Shown: positions 17,463-25,960 of the stretch, one piece after another
Layout of the letters: every line of letters begins with the position of its first letter
Position numbering within the stretch: position 1 is the first letter of the stretch
From: JAWXVD01 sp044425705
GTDB lineage: Bacteria; Bacillota; Clostridia; Lachnospirales; Lachnospiraceae
Reading direction: 5' to 3'
Length of the DNA stretch: 60,244 nucleotides
NCBI GenBank assembly: GCA_044425705.1
Contig: JAWXVD010000007.1
Coordinates: 1 to 60,244, forward strand
Translations under genes and position numbers: made by a program
Notes under the pieces: generated by a model
The model's database searches: none
What the model saw: the letters and a program-made list of their open reading frames with translations, nothing else
Told to the model about the DNA's origin: nothing

Positions 17463-18791
17463 ATGGAATTTTTAACTGGTGTAAAAGTAAAAGAGACAAA
17501 AGAAATTAGTGCATTATTAGAGGACGGTGTAGTAGGAAGTGTTGTAAAAGTAAATGGTGCGGTGCATACTGTACGTGATATGGGAAATGTAATGTTTCTG
17601 ATTCTTAGAAAAAGAGAAGGTCTTTTACAATGTGTAGTCCAAGGGGAATCTGGTATTGATATGAATGAAGTAAAAGAAGGTGGAACTGTAGAGGTGACAG
17701 GTGTTCTTGCAGAATCAGAAAAAGCACCAAACGGTATTGAAGTGATGGCAGAGAGCCTTGTAGTTCTTTCTACACCAGCAGAGCCAATGCCAATTCCAAT
17801 TTCTAAATGGAAAATGAATACAACCTTAGAAACCAATTTAAATCTTCGTCCTATTTCACTTAGAAATATTAAAGAACGTGCAAAATTTAGAATTCAAGAA
17901 GGTATTGTTAGAGGATTTAGAGAGTTTTTATATGAAAATGGATTTACTGAAATTCATACACCTAAAATCGGATCGAAAGGTGCGGAAGGTGGAGCAAATA
18001 TATTCAAATTAGATTATTTTCATAGACCAGCTATCTTAGAACAAAGTCCACAGTTTTATAAACAGATTATGACAGGTGTGTTTGACCGTGTATTTGAAAC
18101 AGCTCCAGTCTTTAGAGCAGAAAAACATAACACAAAAAGACATTTAAATGAATATACATCACTTGACTTTGAAATGGCCTATATCGATAGCTATGAAGAT
18201 ATTATGGCAATGGAAACAGGTGCTATTCAAAATATCATGAGAGTATTAAAAGAAGATTATGCCAAAGAATTAAAAATCTTAAACATGGAACTTCCGAATG
18301 TAGAACAGATTCCAATGGTACGCTTTGATGAAGCAAAACGTTTGGTTTCTGAAAAGTATAATAGAACAATCAAAAATCCTTATGATTTAGAACCAGAAGA
18401 AGAAGTTTTGATTGGGCAATACTTTAAAGAAGAATATGATGCTGATTTTGTGTTCGTTACCCATTATCCAAGTAAAAAAAGACCTTTTTACGCTATGGAT
18501 GATCCAGCAGATACAACTTTTACATTAAGCTTTGACTGTTTGTTTAAAGGGATGGAAATTACAACTGGTGGACAACGTATTCATGATTATCATATGTTAC
18601 TTGAAAAAATTGACAAACGCGGTATGACACCAGAAGGAATGGAACATTATTTAATGGCGTTTAAACACGGTATGCCACCACATGGTGGATTAGGTTTAGG
18701 GCTGGAACGTTTTACAATGAAATTAATCGGTGAAGACAACGTAAGAGAAACAACACTGTTCCCACGCGATTTGAATAGACTTGAGCCATAG
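17463..18791 (+). CDS. aspS: Aspartyl-tRNA synthetase, archaeal type, probably non-discriminating
   Basis: This 442-residue class II synthetase charges tRNA with aspartate. It lacks the GAD insertion of bacterial AspRS and ends NVRETTLFPRDLNRL, as archaeal-type enzymes do. It has an N-terminal OB-fold (to about 105), motif 2 around FRAEKHNTKRH and motif 3 GLGLGLERF. His35 in AVHTVRDMGN sits where discriminating archaeal enzymes have Trp, a feature of enzymes that also make Asp-tRNA(Asn). That fits the gatCAB genes directly downstream, which amidate it. Start choice: AGGAG at 17451-17455 is 7 bases from ATG 17463 but only 1 base from ATG 17457. Open frame upstream of this is not translated in my view. 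Confidence 0.92.
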   Translation: MEFLTGVKVKETKEISALLEDGVVGSVVKVNGAVHTVRDMGNVMFLILRKREGLLQCVVQGESGIDMNEVKEGGTVEVTGVLAESEKAPNGIEVMAESLVVLSTPAEPMPIPISKWKMNTTLETNLNLRPISLRNIKERAKFRIQEGIVRGFREFLYENGFTEIHTPKIGSKGAEGGANIFKLDYFHRPAILEQSPQFYKQIMTGVFDRVFETAPVFRAEKHNTKRHLNEYTSLDFEMAYIDSYEDIMAMETGAIQNIMRVLKEDYAKELKILNMELPNVEQIPMVRFDEAKRLVSEKYNRTIKNPYDLEPEEEVLIGQYFKEEYDADFVFVTHYPSKKRPFYAMDDPADTTFTLSFDCLFKGMEITTGGQRIHDYHMLLEKIDKRGMTPEGMEHYLMAFKHGMPPHGGLGLGLERFTMKLIGEDNVRETTLFPRDLNRLEP

Positions 18792-18801
18792 GAGGAAAAA
18801 A

Positions 18802-19095
18802 ATGAAAAATCAAATTAGTGATGAAACAATAGAGTATGTAGGCATTCTTGCAAAATTAGAATTGTCTAGTGACGACAAAGAAAACGCAAAAAAAGATATG
18901 GGGAGCATGCTTGACTATATCGATAAATTAAGTGAATTAGATACAGAAAGTATTACACCTATGAGTCATGTATTTCCAGTGCATAACGTCTTTCGTGAAG
19001 ATGTGATTACCAATGGGGATGATAGTATGAATATCTTGAAAAATGCTCCTGGTGAAAAAACAAAGATGTTTAAGGTTCCAAAAACTGTAGAGTAA
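18802..19095 (+). CDS. gatC: Asp/Glu-tRNA amidotransferase subunit C
   Basis: This 97-residue subunit of GatCAB belts the A and B subunits together and stabilises the complex. It shows the family pattern of an N-terminal ISDETIEYVGILAKLELS and a C-terminal NVFREDVITN region. AGGAGG directly follows the aspS stop (11 bases before this ATG), so it is translated from the T-box-controlled mRNA. An in-frame TTG upstream lies inside aspS and is rejected. Confidence 0.95.
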   Translation: MKNQISDETIEYVGILAKLELSSDDKENAKKDMGSMLDYIDKLSELDTESITPMSHVFPVHNVFREDVITNGDDSMNILKNAPGEKTKMFKVPKTVE

Positions 19096-19199
19096 TAAGT
19101 GTTTCGATTGATGTAACATATATGTTATGTGTTTTCGGAATTTTCTAAAGCTATACATCAAAGATTCTGAGAGTACATTGTTTGAAAACGGAGGAAGAT

Positions 19200-20639
19200 A
19201 TGGCAAATATTTTAGACTATACTGCTGTAGAATTGGCAGATAAAATAAAAGCAAAAGAAGTCACTGTTGTAGAGGCGACAGAAGCTGTTTTTGCACAGAT
19301 AGAAGCAACAGAAGGAAAATATCACTGCTACGTAACCTTGGATAAAGAGGGAGCATTACAAAAAGCAGTGGAAGTGCAAAGTAAAATTGATACAGGTGAA
19401 TTGACTGGACCATTGGCAGGCGTACCAGTGGCAATCAAAGACAATATGTGTACAAAAGATATGTTGACCACTTGTTCTTCGAAAATTTTAGGGAATTTTA
19501 TTCCTACTTATAGTGCACAGGCTGTAGTGAATTTAGAAGAAGCAGGTGCAGTGATTATCGGTAAAACAAATATGGATGAATTTGCAATGGGATCTACAAC
19601 AGAAACTTCTGCTTTTGGTGTCACTAAAAATCCTTGCAATGAAAATCATGTGCCAGGAGGATCGTCAGGTGGTTCCGCAGCAGCGGTTGCAGCAAAAGAA
19701 TGTTATTTTGCATTAGGTAGTGATACTGGAGGATCCATTCGTCAACCAGCAGGATTTTGTGGTGTGGTTGGTATGAAACCAACCTACGGAACAATTTCTC
19801 GTTACGGGTTAATTGCCTACGGTTCGTCATTAGATCAAATTGGACCATTATGTAAGGACGTAAGAGACTGTGCTACTATTTTAGAAGTGATTTCTACACA
19901 TGATGAAAAGGACTCTACATCTGTAAAGAGAGAAGGTACTGATTTTACTGCTGCATTGGTAGATGATGTGGCAGGTATGAAAATAGGAATTCCTAAAGAT
20001 TATTTTGGAGAAGGACTAGATTCTGAAGTAAAGGAGGCTGTACTTGCAGCAGCCAAAGTATTAGAAGAAAAAGGTGCCATCATTGAAGAATTTGATTTGA
20101 GTTTAGTGGAATATGCAATTCCAACTTATTATACTATTGCAGCAGCAGAAGCTAGTTCTAACTTAGAACGTTTTGATGGTGTAAAATATGGCTATAGAAG
20201 TGCAGACTATGAAGGTCTTCATGGTATGTATAAAAAGACACGCTCCGAGGGATTTGGAGCAGAAGTAAAACGTAGAATTATGTTAGGTTCATTTGTTCTC
20301 AGTTCGGGATATTATGATGCGTATTATTTAAAGGCATTGCGTGTAAAAGCAATGATTAAAAAAGCTTTTGATGAAGCTTTCGCAAAATATGATTTGATTC
20401 TAGGACCAATTGCACCTACTACAGCACCTAAATTAGGAGAAAGCTTACAAGATCCAATGAAAATGTATCTTGGTGATATTTATACAATTTCTGTAAATCT
20501 AGCAGGTTTACCAGGCATTAGTGTGCCATGTGGTGTAGACAGCAAAGGTTTACCAATTGGATTACAATTAATTGGGGATTGTTTCCAAGAAAAGAAAATC
20601 ATTCAAGCAGCATATACCTACGAACGGAGTGTAGGTTGA
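19200..20639 (+). CDS. gatA: Asp/Glu-tRNA amidotransferase subunit A (glutaminase)
   Basis: This 479-residue amidase-signature protein releases ammonia from glutamine and channels it to GatB. The Ser-cisSer-Lys triad is carried by VAIKDNM (Lys), GGSSGGSAAAVAA (cis-Ser) and SDTGGSIRQPA (nucleophile Ser). GGAGGA at 19190-19195 supports ATG 19200 rather than the in-frame TTG at 19182. About 100 bases separate it from gatC, holding only a weak hairpin around a CATATATG centre. Confidence 0.96.
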   Translation: MANILDYTAVELADKIKAKEVTVVEATEAVFAQIEATEGKYHCYVTLDKEGALQKAVEVQSKIDTGELTGPLAGVPVAIKDNMCTKDMLTTCSSKILGNFIPTYSAQAVVNLEEAGAVIIGKTNMDEFAMGSTTETSAFGVTKNPCNENHVPGGSSGGSAAAVAAKECYFALGSDTGGSIRQPAGFCGVVGMKPTYGTISRYGLIAYGSSLDQIGPLCKDVRDCATILEVISTHDEKDSTSVKREGTDFTAALVDDVAGMKIGIPKDYFGEGLDSEVKEAVLAAAKVLEEKGAIIEEFDLSLVEYAIPTYYTIAAAEASSNLERFDGVKYGYRSADYEGLHGMYKKTRSEGFGAEVKRRIMLGSFVLSSGYYDAYYLKALRVKAMIKKAFDEAFAKYDLILGPIAPTTAPKLGESLQDPMKMYLGDIYTISVNLAGLPGISVPCGVDSKGLPIGLQLIGDCFQEKKIIQAAYTYERSVG

Positions 20640-20717
20640 AAAACAAGATTTTTCAACCGGCAATTTGTACCTTACGGTTCAAAGTTGCCAGACTAAGAGA
20701 AAGAGATGGAGATTAAG

Positions 20718-22148
20718 ATGGCAAAACAATATGAAACAGTGATCGGATTAGAAGTTCACGTGGAACTTGGAACGAAAACAAAAATCTTTTGTGGTTGCTC
20801 TACAGAATTTGGTGGAGAACCTAATACACATACATGTCCAGTTTGTACAGGAATGCCAGGATCATTGCCTGTGTTAAATAAACAAGTAGTAGAATATGCA
20901 ATGGCAGTTGGTTTGGCCACTAATTGTACCATTACACAAGAATGTAAATTTGATCGTAAAAATTATTTTTACCCTGATAATCCACAAAATTATCAAATTT
21001 CTCAACTTTACTTACCTATATGTAGAGATGGAAAAGTGGAAATAGAAACAGCTACGGGAACAAAAACAGTAGGTATTCATGAAATTCATATGGAAGAAGA
21101 TGCAGGAAAACTAATTCATGATACTTGGGAAGATTGCTCTTTAGTAGATTACAACAGATCAGGTGTGCCTTTGATTGAGATTGTATCAGAACCAGATATG
21201 AGTTCAGCAGATGAAGTCATCGCATACCTTGATAAAATCCGTTTGATTATTCAATATCTTGGAGCATCTGATTGTAAATTACAAGAAGGAAGTATGCGCG
21301 CAGACGTAAATCTTTCTGTAAAAGAAGTCGGTACTACAAAACTTGGAACTAGAACAGAAATGAAAAACTTGAATTCATTTAAAGCCATTGCTCGTGCGAT
21401 AGAAGGAGAGAGAGCTCGTCAAATTGAATTGATTGAAGAAGGAAAACAGGTAATTCAAGAAACTAGAAGATGGGATGATAATAAAGAATATTCTTATGCT
21501 ATGCGTTCTAAAGAAGATGCACAAGATTATCGTTATTTCCCAGATCCTGACCTTGTACCAATTCATATTAGCGATGAATGGTTAGAAGCGGTGAAAGCAA
21601 GACAACCAGAGCTGAGAACAGAAAAAATGATTCGCTATCAAGCGGAATATGGTATTCCAGAATATGATATTGAAATCATCACTGGTTCTAAACACATGGC
21701 AGATCTTTTTGAAGAGACTGTTGCAATCTGTGGAGAACCAAAGAAAGTTTCTAACTGGTTGATGGTAGAAACTATGCGTTTATTAAAAGAACAGGAAATG
21801 GAAATAGAAGAAATTAAATATTCACCTGAAAACTTAGCAAAATTAATTGGACTAACCAATAGCAAAGCAATTAATAGTAGTGTGGCAAAAGAAGTGTTCG
21901 AGGTAATGTTTAAAGAGAATATAGATCCAGAAATATATGTAGAAGAAAAAGGATTAAAAACAGTGACTGATGAAGGAGCATTACGAGAGACAGTAGAGAA
22001 AGTAATAGCTGCTAATCCAAAATCAGTAGAAGATTATAGAGCTGGTAAGCAAAAAGCCATTGGTGCCTTAGTCGGTCAAACCATGAAAGCAATGCAAGGA
22101 AAAGCTGATCCTGGCCTTGTGAACCAGATGATTAAGGAATATCTATAA
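20718..22148 (+). CDS. gatB: Asp/Glu-tRNA amidotransferase subunit B
   Basis: This 476-residue subunit binds the mischarged tRNA, activates its side chain with ATP and amidates it, giving Asn-tRNA(Asn) and Gln-tRNA(Gln). The cradle domain opens with YETVIGLEVHVELGTKTKIF and has the zinc-type cysteines of FCGCSTEF and HTCPVCTGMPG. The C-terminal YqeY-like tail (about 405-476) contacts tRNA. GGAG at 20708-20711 is 6 bases before ATG 20718; an earlier ATG at 20706 is less well placed. It is the last gene of the T-box operon. Confidence 0.96.
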   Translation: MAKQYETVIGLEVHVELGTKTKIFCGCSTEFGGEPNTHTCPVCTGMPGSLPVLNKQVVEYAMAVGLATNCTITQECKFDRKNYFYPDNPQNYQISQLYLPICRDGKVEIETATGTKTVGIHEIHMEEDAGKLIHDTWEDCSLVDYNRSGVPLIEIVSEPDMSSADEVIAYLDKIRLIIQYLGASDCKLQEGSMRADVNLSVKEVGTTKLGTRTEMKNLNSFKAIARAIEGERARQIELIEEGKQVIQETRRWDDNKEYSYAMRSKEDAQDYRYFPDPDLVPIHISDEWLEAVKARQPELRTEKMIRYQAEYGIPEYDIEIITGSKHMADLFEETVAICGEPKKVSNWLMVETMRLLKEQEMEIEEIKYSPENLAKLIGLTNSKAINSSVAKEVFEVMFKENIDPEIYVEEKGLKTVTDEGALRETVEKVIAANPKSVEDYRAGKQKAIGALVGQTMKAMQGKADPGLVNQMIKEYL

Positions 22149-22153
22149 GTGAC

Positions 22154-22240
22154 GACACCCCCTAGCTAAAATATAATACCTTCCCAGACACGCTCATCGC
22201 GAATCGTCTGGGAAGGTATTATATTTAGCTAGGGGGTGTC
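22154..22240. repeat. 36-bp near-perfect inverted repeat (terminator or MITE-like)
   Basis: Arms at 22154-22189 and 22206-22240 are complementary except for one extra A in the left arm, around a loop of 16 bases. The outer ends read GACACCCCCTAGCTAA and its complement. It begins 5 bases after the gatB stop, so it can end the operon, but it has no long T tract and its stem is far longer than the other terminators here. A small non-autonomous inverted-repeat element is an alternative. The next 190 bases (22241-22427) hold no gene that I recognise. Confidence 0.75.
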
Positions 22241-22427
22241 TGTCTTTGGGGATATGGAGAAAAAGGTCAAGGGCCAGGGATGGCAGGGAGTAAGATTTTT
22301 ATTTGGTGAAAATATACAAAATGAGCTATTAGAATATGTTTATTTTTACCAAGGAGATTTTGGGATGGGGAAATTTGGGGTGAAAAGTGGATAAAAATAC
22401 CCCCTTTTATAAAAAATCCACCCCTCT

Positions 22428-22455
22428 TTTACAATTTGTTAACAATTGTTATACT
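22428..22455 (+). promoter_or_regulatory. Promoter with palindromic operator for the decayed ABC operon
   Basis: TTTACA (22428-22433) and TATACT (22450-22455) are 16 bases apart. A perfect 12-bp palindrome, TAACAATTGTTA (22440-22451), fills the spacer and overlaps the -10. This is where a repressor would block RNA polymerase. Confidence 0.55.
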
Positions 22456-22503
22456 TTGTTTATAGAAAAAAGAAATAGAAACGAAGGAAGGGGTGGCCGT
22501 AGA

Positions 22504-23661
22504 ATGGGTGAAATTATTGTCTCAATGGAGAACATAAATAAGAGTTTTCCAGGAGTAAAGGCATTGGATAATGTAAAGTTTGAGCTATGTTCTGGTGAGG
22601 TTATGGCATTGCTTGGTGAGAATGGTGCCGGTAAGTCAACACTTATGAAAATATTAAGTGGTGTTTATACAAGAGATAATGGAAAGATGGAAGTATTTGG
22701 TCAAGAATATGGAGATATAACACCAAAGCAAGCGCAAGAAGTAGGTGTAGCGATTATCCATCAAGAATTAAATATGTGTAGACATTTGACTGTTGCTGAA
22801 AACATGTTTTTAGGTAGAGAAAAATGCGGAAAAGTTATCTTGAAAAACCATGAAATGGAACAGGAAGCAAAACGTATTCTAGACGATTTGAAAATTGACA
22901 TCGATCCAAAACAAACCGTTGGTGATTTACCAGTGTCTAAACAGCAAATGGTAGAGATTGCAAAAGCGTTATCTACAAATGCTAGAATATTAATTATGGA
23001 TGAACCAACATCGGCATTGACAGCCAAGGAAATTGACGAATTATTTAGAATTATACATAAATTGAAAGCAGATGGATGTGGAATTGTTTACATTTCTCAT
23101 CGTCTAGAAGAGTTACAACACATTGTTGATCGAGTTACGATTATGCGTGATGGTCAATATATAACACAATTTAATTTTGCAGATGTAACCATGGATACTA
23201 TTATAGCAAACATGGTTGGTCGTGAAATTACAGAGCAATTCCCAAGAGTAGAGTGTGAAAAAGGGAAAAAGGTATTTGAAGTAAAAAATTTAAATGCTGG
23301 AAAATTAGTGAGAGATATTAATTTTTCTGTATATGAAGGTGAAATTGTTGGTTTCGCAGGTCTTATGGGAGCTGGAAGAACAGAAACAACAAGAGCGATT
23401 TTTGGAGTGGATGCGAAAGAAAGTGGAAGTATTATTCTAGACGGTAAAGAATTGAAAGTCAATTGTCCAGAAGATGCGATTAAACAAGGTATTGCAGTTA
23501 TGTTTGTTTCTTCGGAAATGCCAGAAGTAATGGGAATTGCAGATAGAATCATTGTTATGTGCGATGGAAGAATTACTGGAGAAGTAATGGCTAGAGAAAC
23601 AACACAAAGTGAAATTTTAACATTGGCAACAAGTTTTGAGAAAAAAGTTGAAGCGAAATAG
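22504..23661 (+). pseudogene. RbsA/MglA-type sugar ABC ATPase with internal deletion
   Basis: The frame is open for 385 residues, but the family is usually about 500. The first nucleotide-binding domain is complete: Walker A GENGAGKST, a signature-like DLPVSKQQMVEIAKAL and Walker B ILIMDEPTSAL. The second begins normally (GLMGAGRTETTRAIFG) but jumps from EDAIKQGIAV straight to FVSSEMPEVMGIADR at about 23488-23510. This skips roughly 115 residues that include its signature, Walker B and switch regions. The join is in frame. Both flanks resemble a GIAV-type sequence, suggesting recombination at short similarity. The start is ATG 22504 after a GGAAGGGG element. Transport function is unlikely. 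Confidence 0.8.
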
Positions 23662-23687
23662 TGAAGGGATGAGGAAAGGGAATAGAA

Positions 23688-24338
23688 ATGGATAATTCGA
23701 AAAAAAGCCCAATCAAGAAATTTTTAGAAATTAGGGGTATGGGAGCAGCCCTTACAGCATTTATAGGTTTCATCTTAATTTACATAGTATTTGGTTTGAT
23801 TGATAGTACAATGTTTAAAGGATTGAATGTATTAAACTTATTACGTTCATCTGCCAAATATCTTTTAATTGGTGTGGCACAAAGTTACGTATTAATCACT
23901 GGTAATATTGATTTATCAATCGGTGCAGTAGTAGGTATGAGTGCTATGGTAGCAGCTACATTAATGACAATGGGTGTACCTCCAATCATTGCAATTATTA
24001 TTACATTTGTAGCTTGTCTCGTAATTGGTGTGATTAATGGTATCTTAGTAGGAAAATTTAAATTACCACCATTTATTGCAACATTAGGAACTATGTTCGT
24101 AACACGTGGTGTTGCATACATGGTAAACGGTGGTATCTCACCACTTGGTGGAACAGGTCTTTTACTTGGTACACTTGCAGGTGCTCTCGTATGGCAAGTA
24201 CTTGAAAATGGTTTGAATGTAATTGGTGCACAAGTAGGTATTCAATATATTGTAATCGGTGTTATCGTAACATTTGCCGTATTACTTGATGTGGTAGTTA
24301 GAAATGGTAACTTTGGTAAAGGAAAAAAGAAATCATAA
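23688..24338 (+). pseudogene. RbsC/MglC-type sugar ABC permease with internal deletion
   Basis: The frame encodes 216 residues where the family has about 320-340. The first half is normal, with the signature ITGNIDLSIGAVVGMSAMVA and LPPFIATLGTMFVTRGVAYM. At about 24128-24142 the sequence passes from VNGGIS to PLGGTGLLLGTLAGAL, which belongs near the C-terminus. Around 110 residues, or about four helices, are missing, again in frame. The C-terminal LLDVVVRNG end is present. It follows the ATPase by 26 bases, with a ribosome site (GGGATGAGGA). Confidence 0.8.
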
Positions 24339-24376
24339 TAATCAAATGATAAATAACATGAAATAAGAACTTAAAA

Positions 24377-24406
24377 CCAGTGATTTCAAATCAGTGAAAT
24401 CACTGG
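24377..24406. terminator. Perfect 11-bp hairpin before the binding-protein pseudogene
   Basis: CCAGTGATTTC and GAAATCACTGG pair around an 8-base loop, with no T tract after it. It probably shaped relative expression or mRNA stability in the once-intact operon. The rest of 24339-24531 shows only the GAAAGGGAAAGGG ribosome site. Confidence 0.6.
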
Positions 24407-24531
24407 AATGAACTAAAAATATGATGTGACACACACATATTAAATAAAAACATAATGAGAGGATTCATGGGTATGTTTGTCCTTAATGGTACAAATTTAC
24501 CAAAATCAAAGAAAGGGAAAGGGATTTAGAA

Positions 24532-25250
24532 ATGAGAAAGAAAATTTTAGCAGCATTATGCTGTGGATTAATGATGTTCTCATCATTAGCAGGATGCTCA
24601 AGCAGCACAGAAGAAGCAGCAACAACAGAAACAGGTAGTGCAAAAAATTGCATTAATCACAATGGATTCAATTGATACACACTGGATTTCATTAAATGAA
24701 GGTGCACAAGAAGCGGCAGCAGGTGGATATGATGCGATTATCGTAGCAGCTAATGGACCACAAGCAATTTCAGCATCTTTACAAGAAGCAGCTGATGCAG
24801 GAATCAAAATTGTATACGTAGATTCACCAGCAGACGTAGATGCAGAAGCAACATTCTCAACAGATAACACAGCAGCAGGTGTAATCGCTGGAGAACAAAT
24901 GTTAGCACAACTTGAATCATAAGGTGTTACATCTGGTAATATCGGTATCGTTAATGTAAATGCAGCAACAGAATCTTGTGTAGCTAGAGAAGCTGGTTTC
25001 CGTGAAGCATTTGAAGGAACAGATTTCACAATCTTAGAAACATAATACGGTGAAGGTGATGCATCAGCATCTCAAACAATTGCAGAAAACTATGTAACAC
25101 AAGGAGTAGTTGGTATCTTTGGTGCTAACGAAGGATCTACAACAGGTGTTGGTAATGCTATTAAAGCATCTGGCGATAACAGTATCGTAGGTGTTGGTTT
25201 TGATAAATCAGATGCAATCCTTAACTTAATTGCAGGTGGTAACTTATTCA
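24532..25250 (+). pseudogene. RbsB/MglB-type sugar-binding lipoprotein, frameshifted and truncated
   Basis: An intact lipoprotein signal (MRKKILAALCCGLMMFSS then LAGC) starts at 24532. A frameshift in an A-run near 24641-24646 moves the reading to the frame containing IALITMDSIDTHWISLNEG. About 25-30 residues are missing before GGYDAIIVAANGPQ. Two in-frame TAA codons follow, at 24920 and 25043, where family members would carry Gln or a similar residue. The frame then continues to GVGFDKSDAILNLIAGGNL and is lost at about 25250, where the 3' end of a minus-strand antitoxin gene begins. Multiple independent lesions make a sequencing error an unlikely explanation. Confidence 0.9.
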
Positions 25251-25571
25251 TTCAAATTCCACCTCGTCACAGCTTGATAAATCTGTGTCACTAATACCTA
25301 AATTATGAAATACTTCACGACCCGAAATAGCGGTGTTAGAATCATAATTTAACATACGTTGCATTGCAAGATTCAGCAATCTTGCATCATTCACTTCATC
25401 CATTAGTTTAAGATATTCATCGGGTGAAAGTAATACACATTCTGCAGAGTTATTTTTCATAACAACTTTTGCACCTGTAATTTTAACTTCTTCAAAAATT
25501 TTTCCGGCAAGTCCACGATTGAATAAGGAAATTGAAATGGTGTTTTTAATTGCATTAGTCATATTAATCAT
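25248..25571 (-). CDS. Orphan Phd/YefM-like antitoxin
   Basis: This 107-residue protein resembles the antitoxin of type II toxin-antitoxin pairs of the Phd/YefM group. It has an N-terminal DNA-binding half (LAGKIFEEVKITGAKVVMKN then ECVLLSPDEYLKLMDEV) and an acidic C-terminus (DTDLSSCDEVEFE) of the kind that wraps the toxin. AGGAGG precedes the ATG. The toxin gene expected directly downstream is absent: its place is taken by the broken binding-protein pseudogene. The most economical reading is that one deletion removed both the toxin and the 3' end of the sugar-binding gene. Confidence 0.7.
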   Translation of the reverse strand: MINMTNAIKNTISISLFNRGLAGKIFEEVKITGAKVVMKNNSAECVLLSPDEYLKLMDEVNDARLLNLAMQRMLNYDSNTAISGREVFHNLGISDTDLSSCDEVEFE

Positions 25572-25593
25572 TATAAGTTTCCTCCTATATATA

Positions 25594-25640
25594 AGTATAA
25601 CATAGCATTTATTGATAAAAATATCATTGTATTTACTGAT
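25594..25640 (-). promoter_or_regulatory. Putative antitoxin promoter and operator
   Basis: On the minus strand an extended -10, TGTTATACT, lies about 20 bases before the antitoxin ribosome site. Just upstream are a TGATA-AAAA-TATCA inverted repeat (25613-25626) and two copies of ATTTAYTGAT (25607-25616 and 25631-25640), 24 bases apart. These fit the autoregulatory sites of Phd-type antitoxins. Confidence 0.4.
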
Positions 25641-25704
25641 GATTTTGTTGATTTATTTCTGTTATATTAATAATATAATACTTTGGGTTGCTGTGTTATT
25701 ATTG

Positions 25705-25811
25705 TTTAAATGTAACTTTCAGCTTATAGCTGAATAGTTACGTTTAAATATAGTATATGTATTAATACATAATTAAGTCAATTGATTTCACTTGTTTGCA
25801 AGGGTGAAATC
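25705..25811. other. Two hairpins in the intergenic region before glf
   Basis: The first, 25705-25748, pairs TTTAAA-GTAACT-TTCAGCT with AGCTGAA-AGTTAC-TTTAAA around a 3-base centre. The second, 25784-25811, pairs GATTTCAC with GTGAAATC. Neither has a T tract. They may be remains of a leader or terminator from the rearranged region. The rest of 25641-25890 shows no gene. Confidence 0.4.
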
Positions 25812-25891
25812 ACAGGCGCTGAGGATGAAAATTTATTTTTTACCCTTTAATCAACGTCATTATGGAAAATCTATCTGAAATAAAATGGTTG

Positions 25892-25921
25892 TTGTGTGCA
25901 AGTGGTGGAATGTGGTAAAAT
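25892..25921 (+). promoter_or_regulatory. glf promoter
   Basis: TTGTGT (25892-25897) and TAAAAT (25916-25921) lie 18 bases apart, with a TG extension at 25913-25914 before the -10. Confidence 0.5.
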
Positions 25922-25960
25922 TATGGCAGTAAAGAAATGACGAGAAAGTGAGAAAAGTGT

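Noticed and set aside
24920..25045. In-frame TAA codons in the binding protein considered as recoding
   Set aside because: TAA is the normal stop across the window, and the gene also has a frameshift and a lost 3' end, so decay explains them.
25705..25811. Hairpins before glf considered as a riboswitch
   Set aside because: They precede the likely glf promoter and match no riboswitch consensus that I know; they are listed only as structures.
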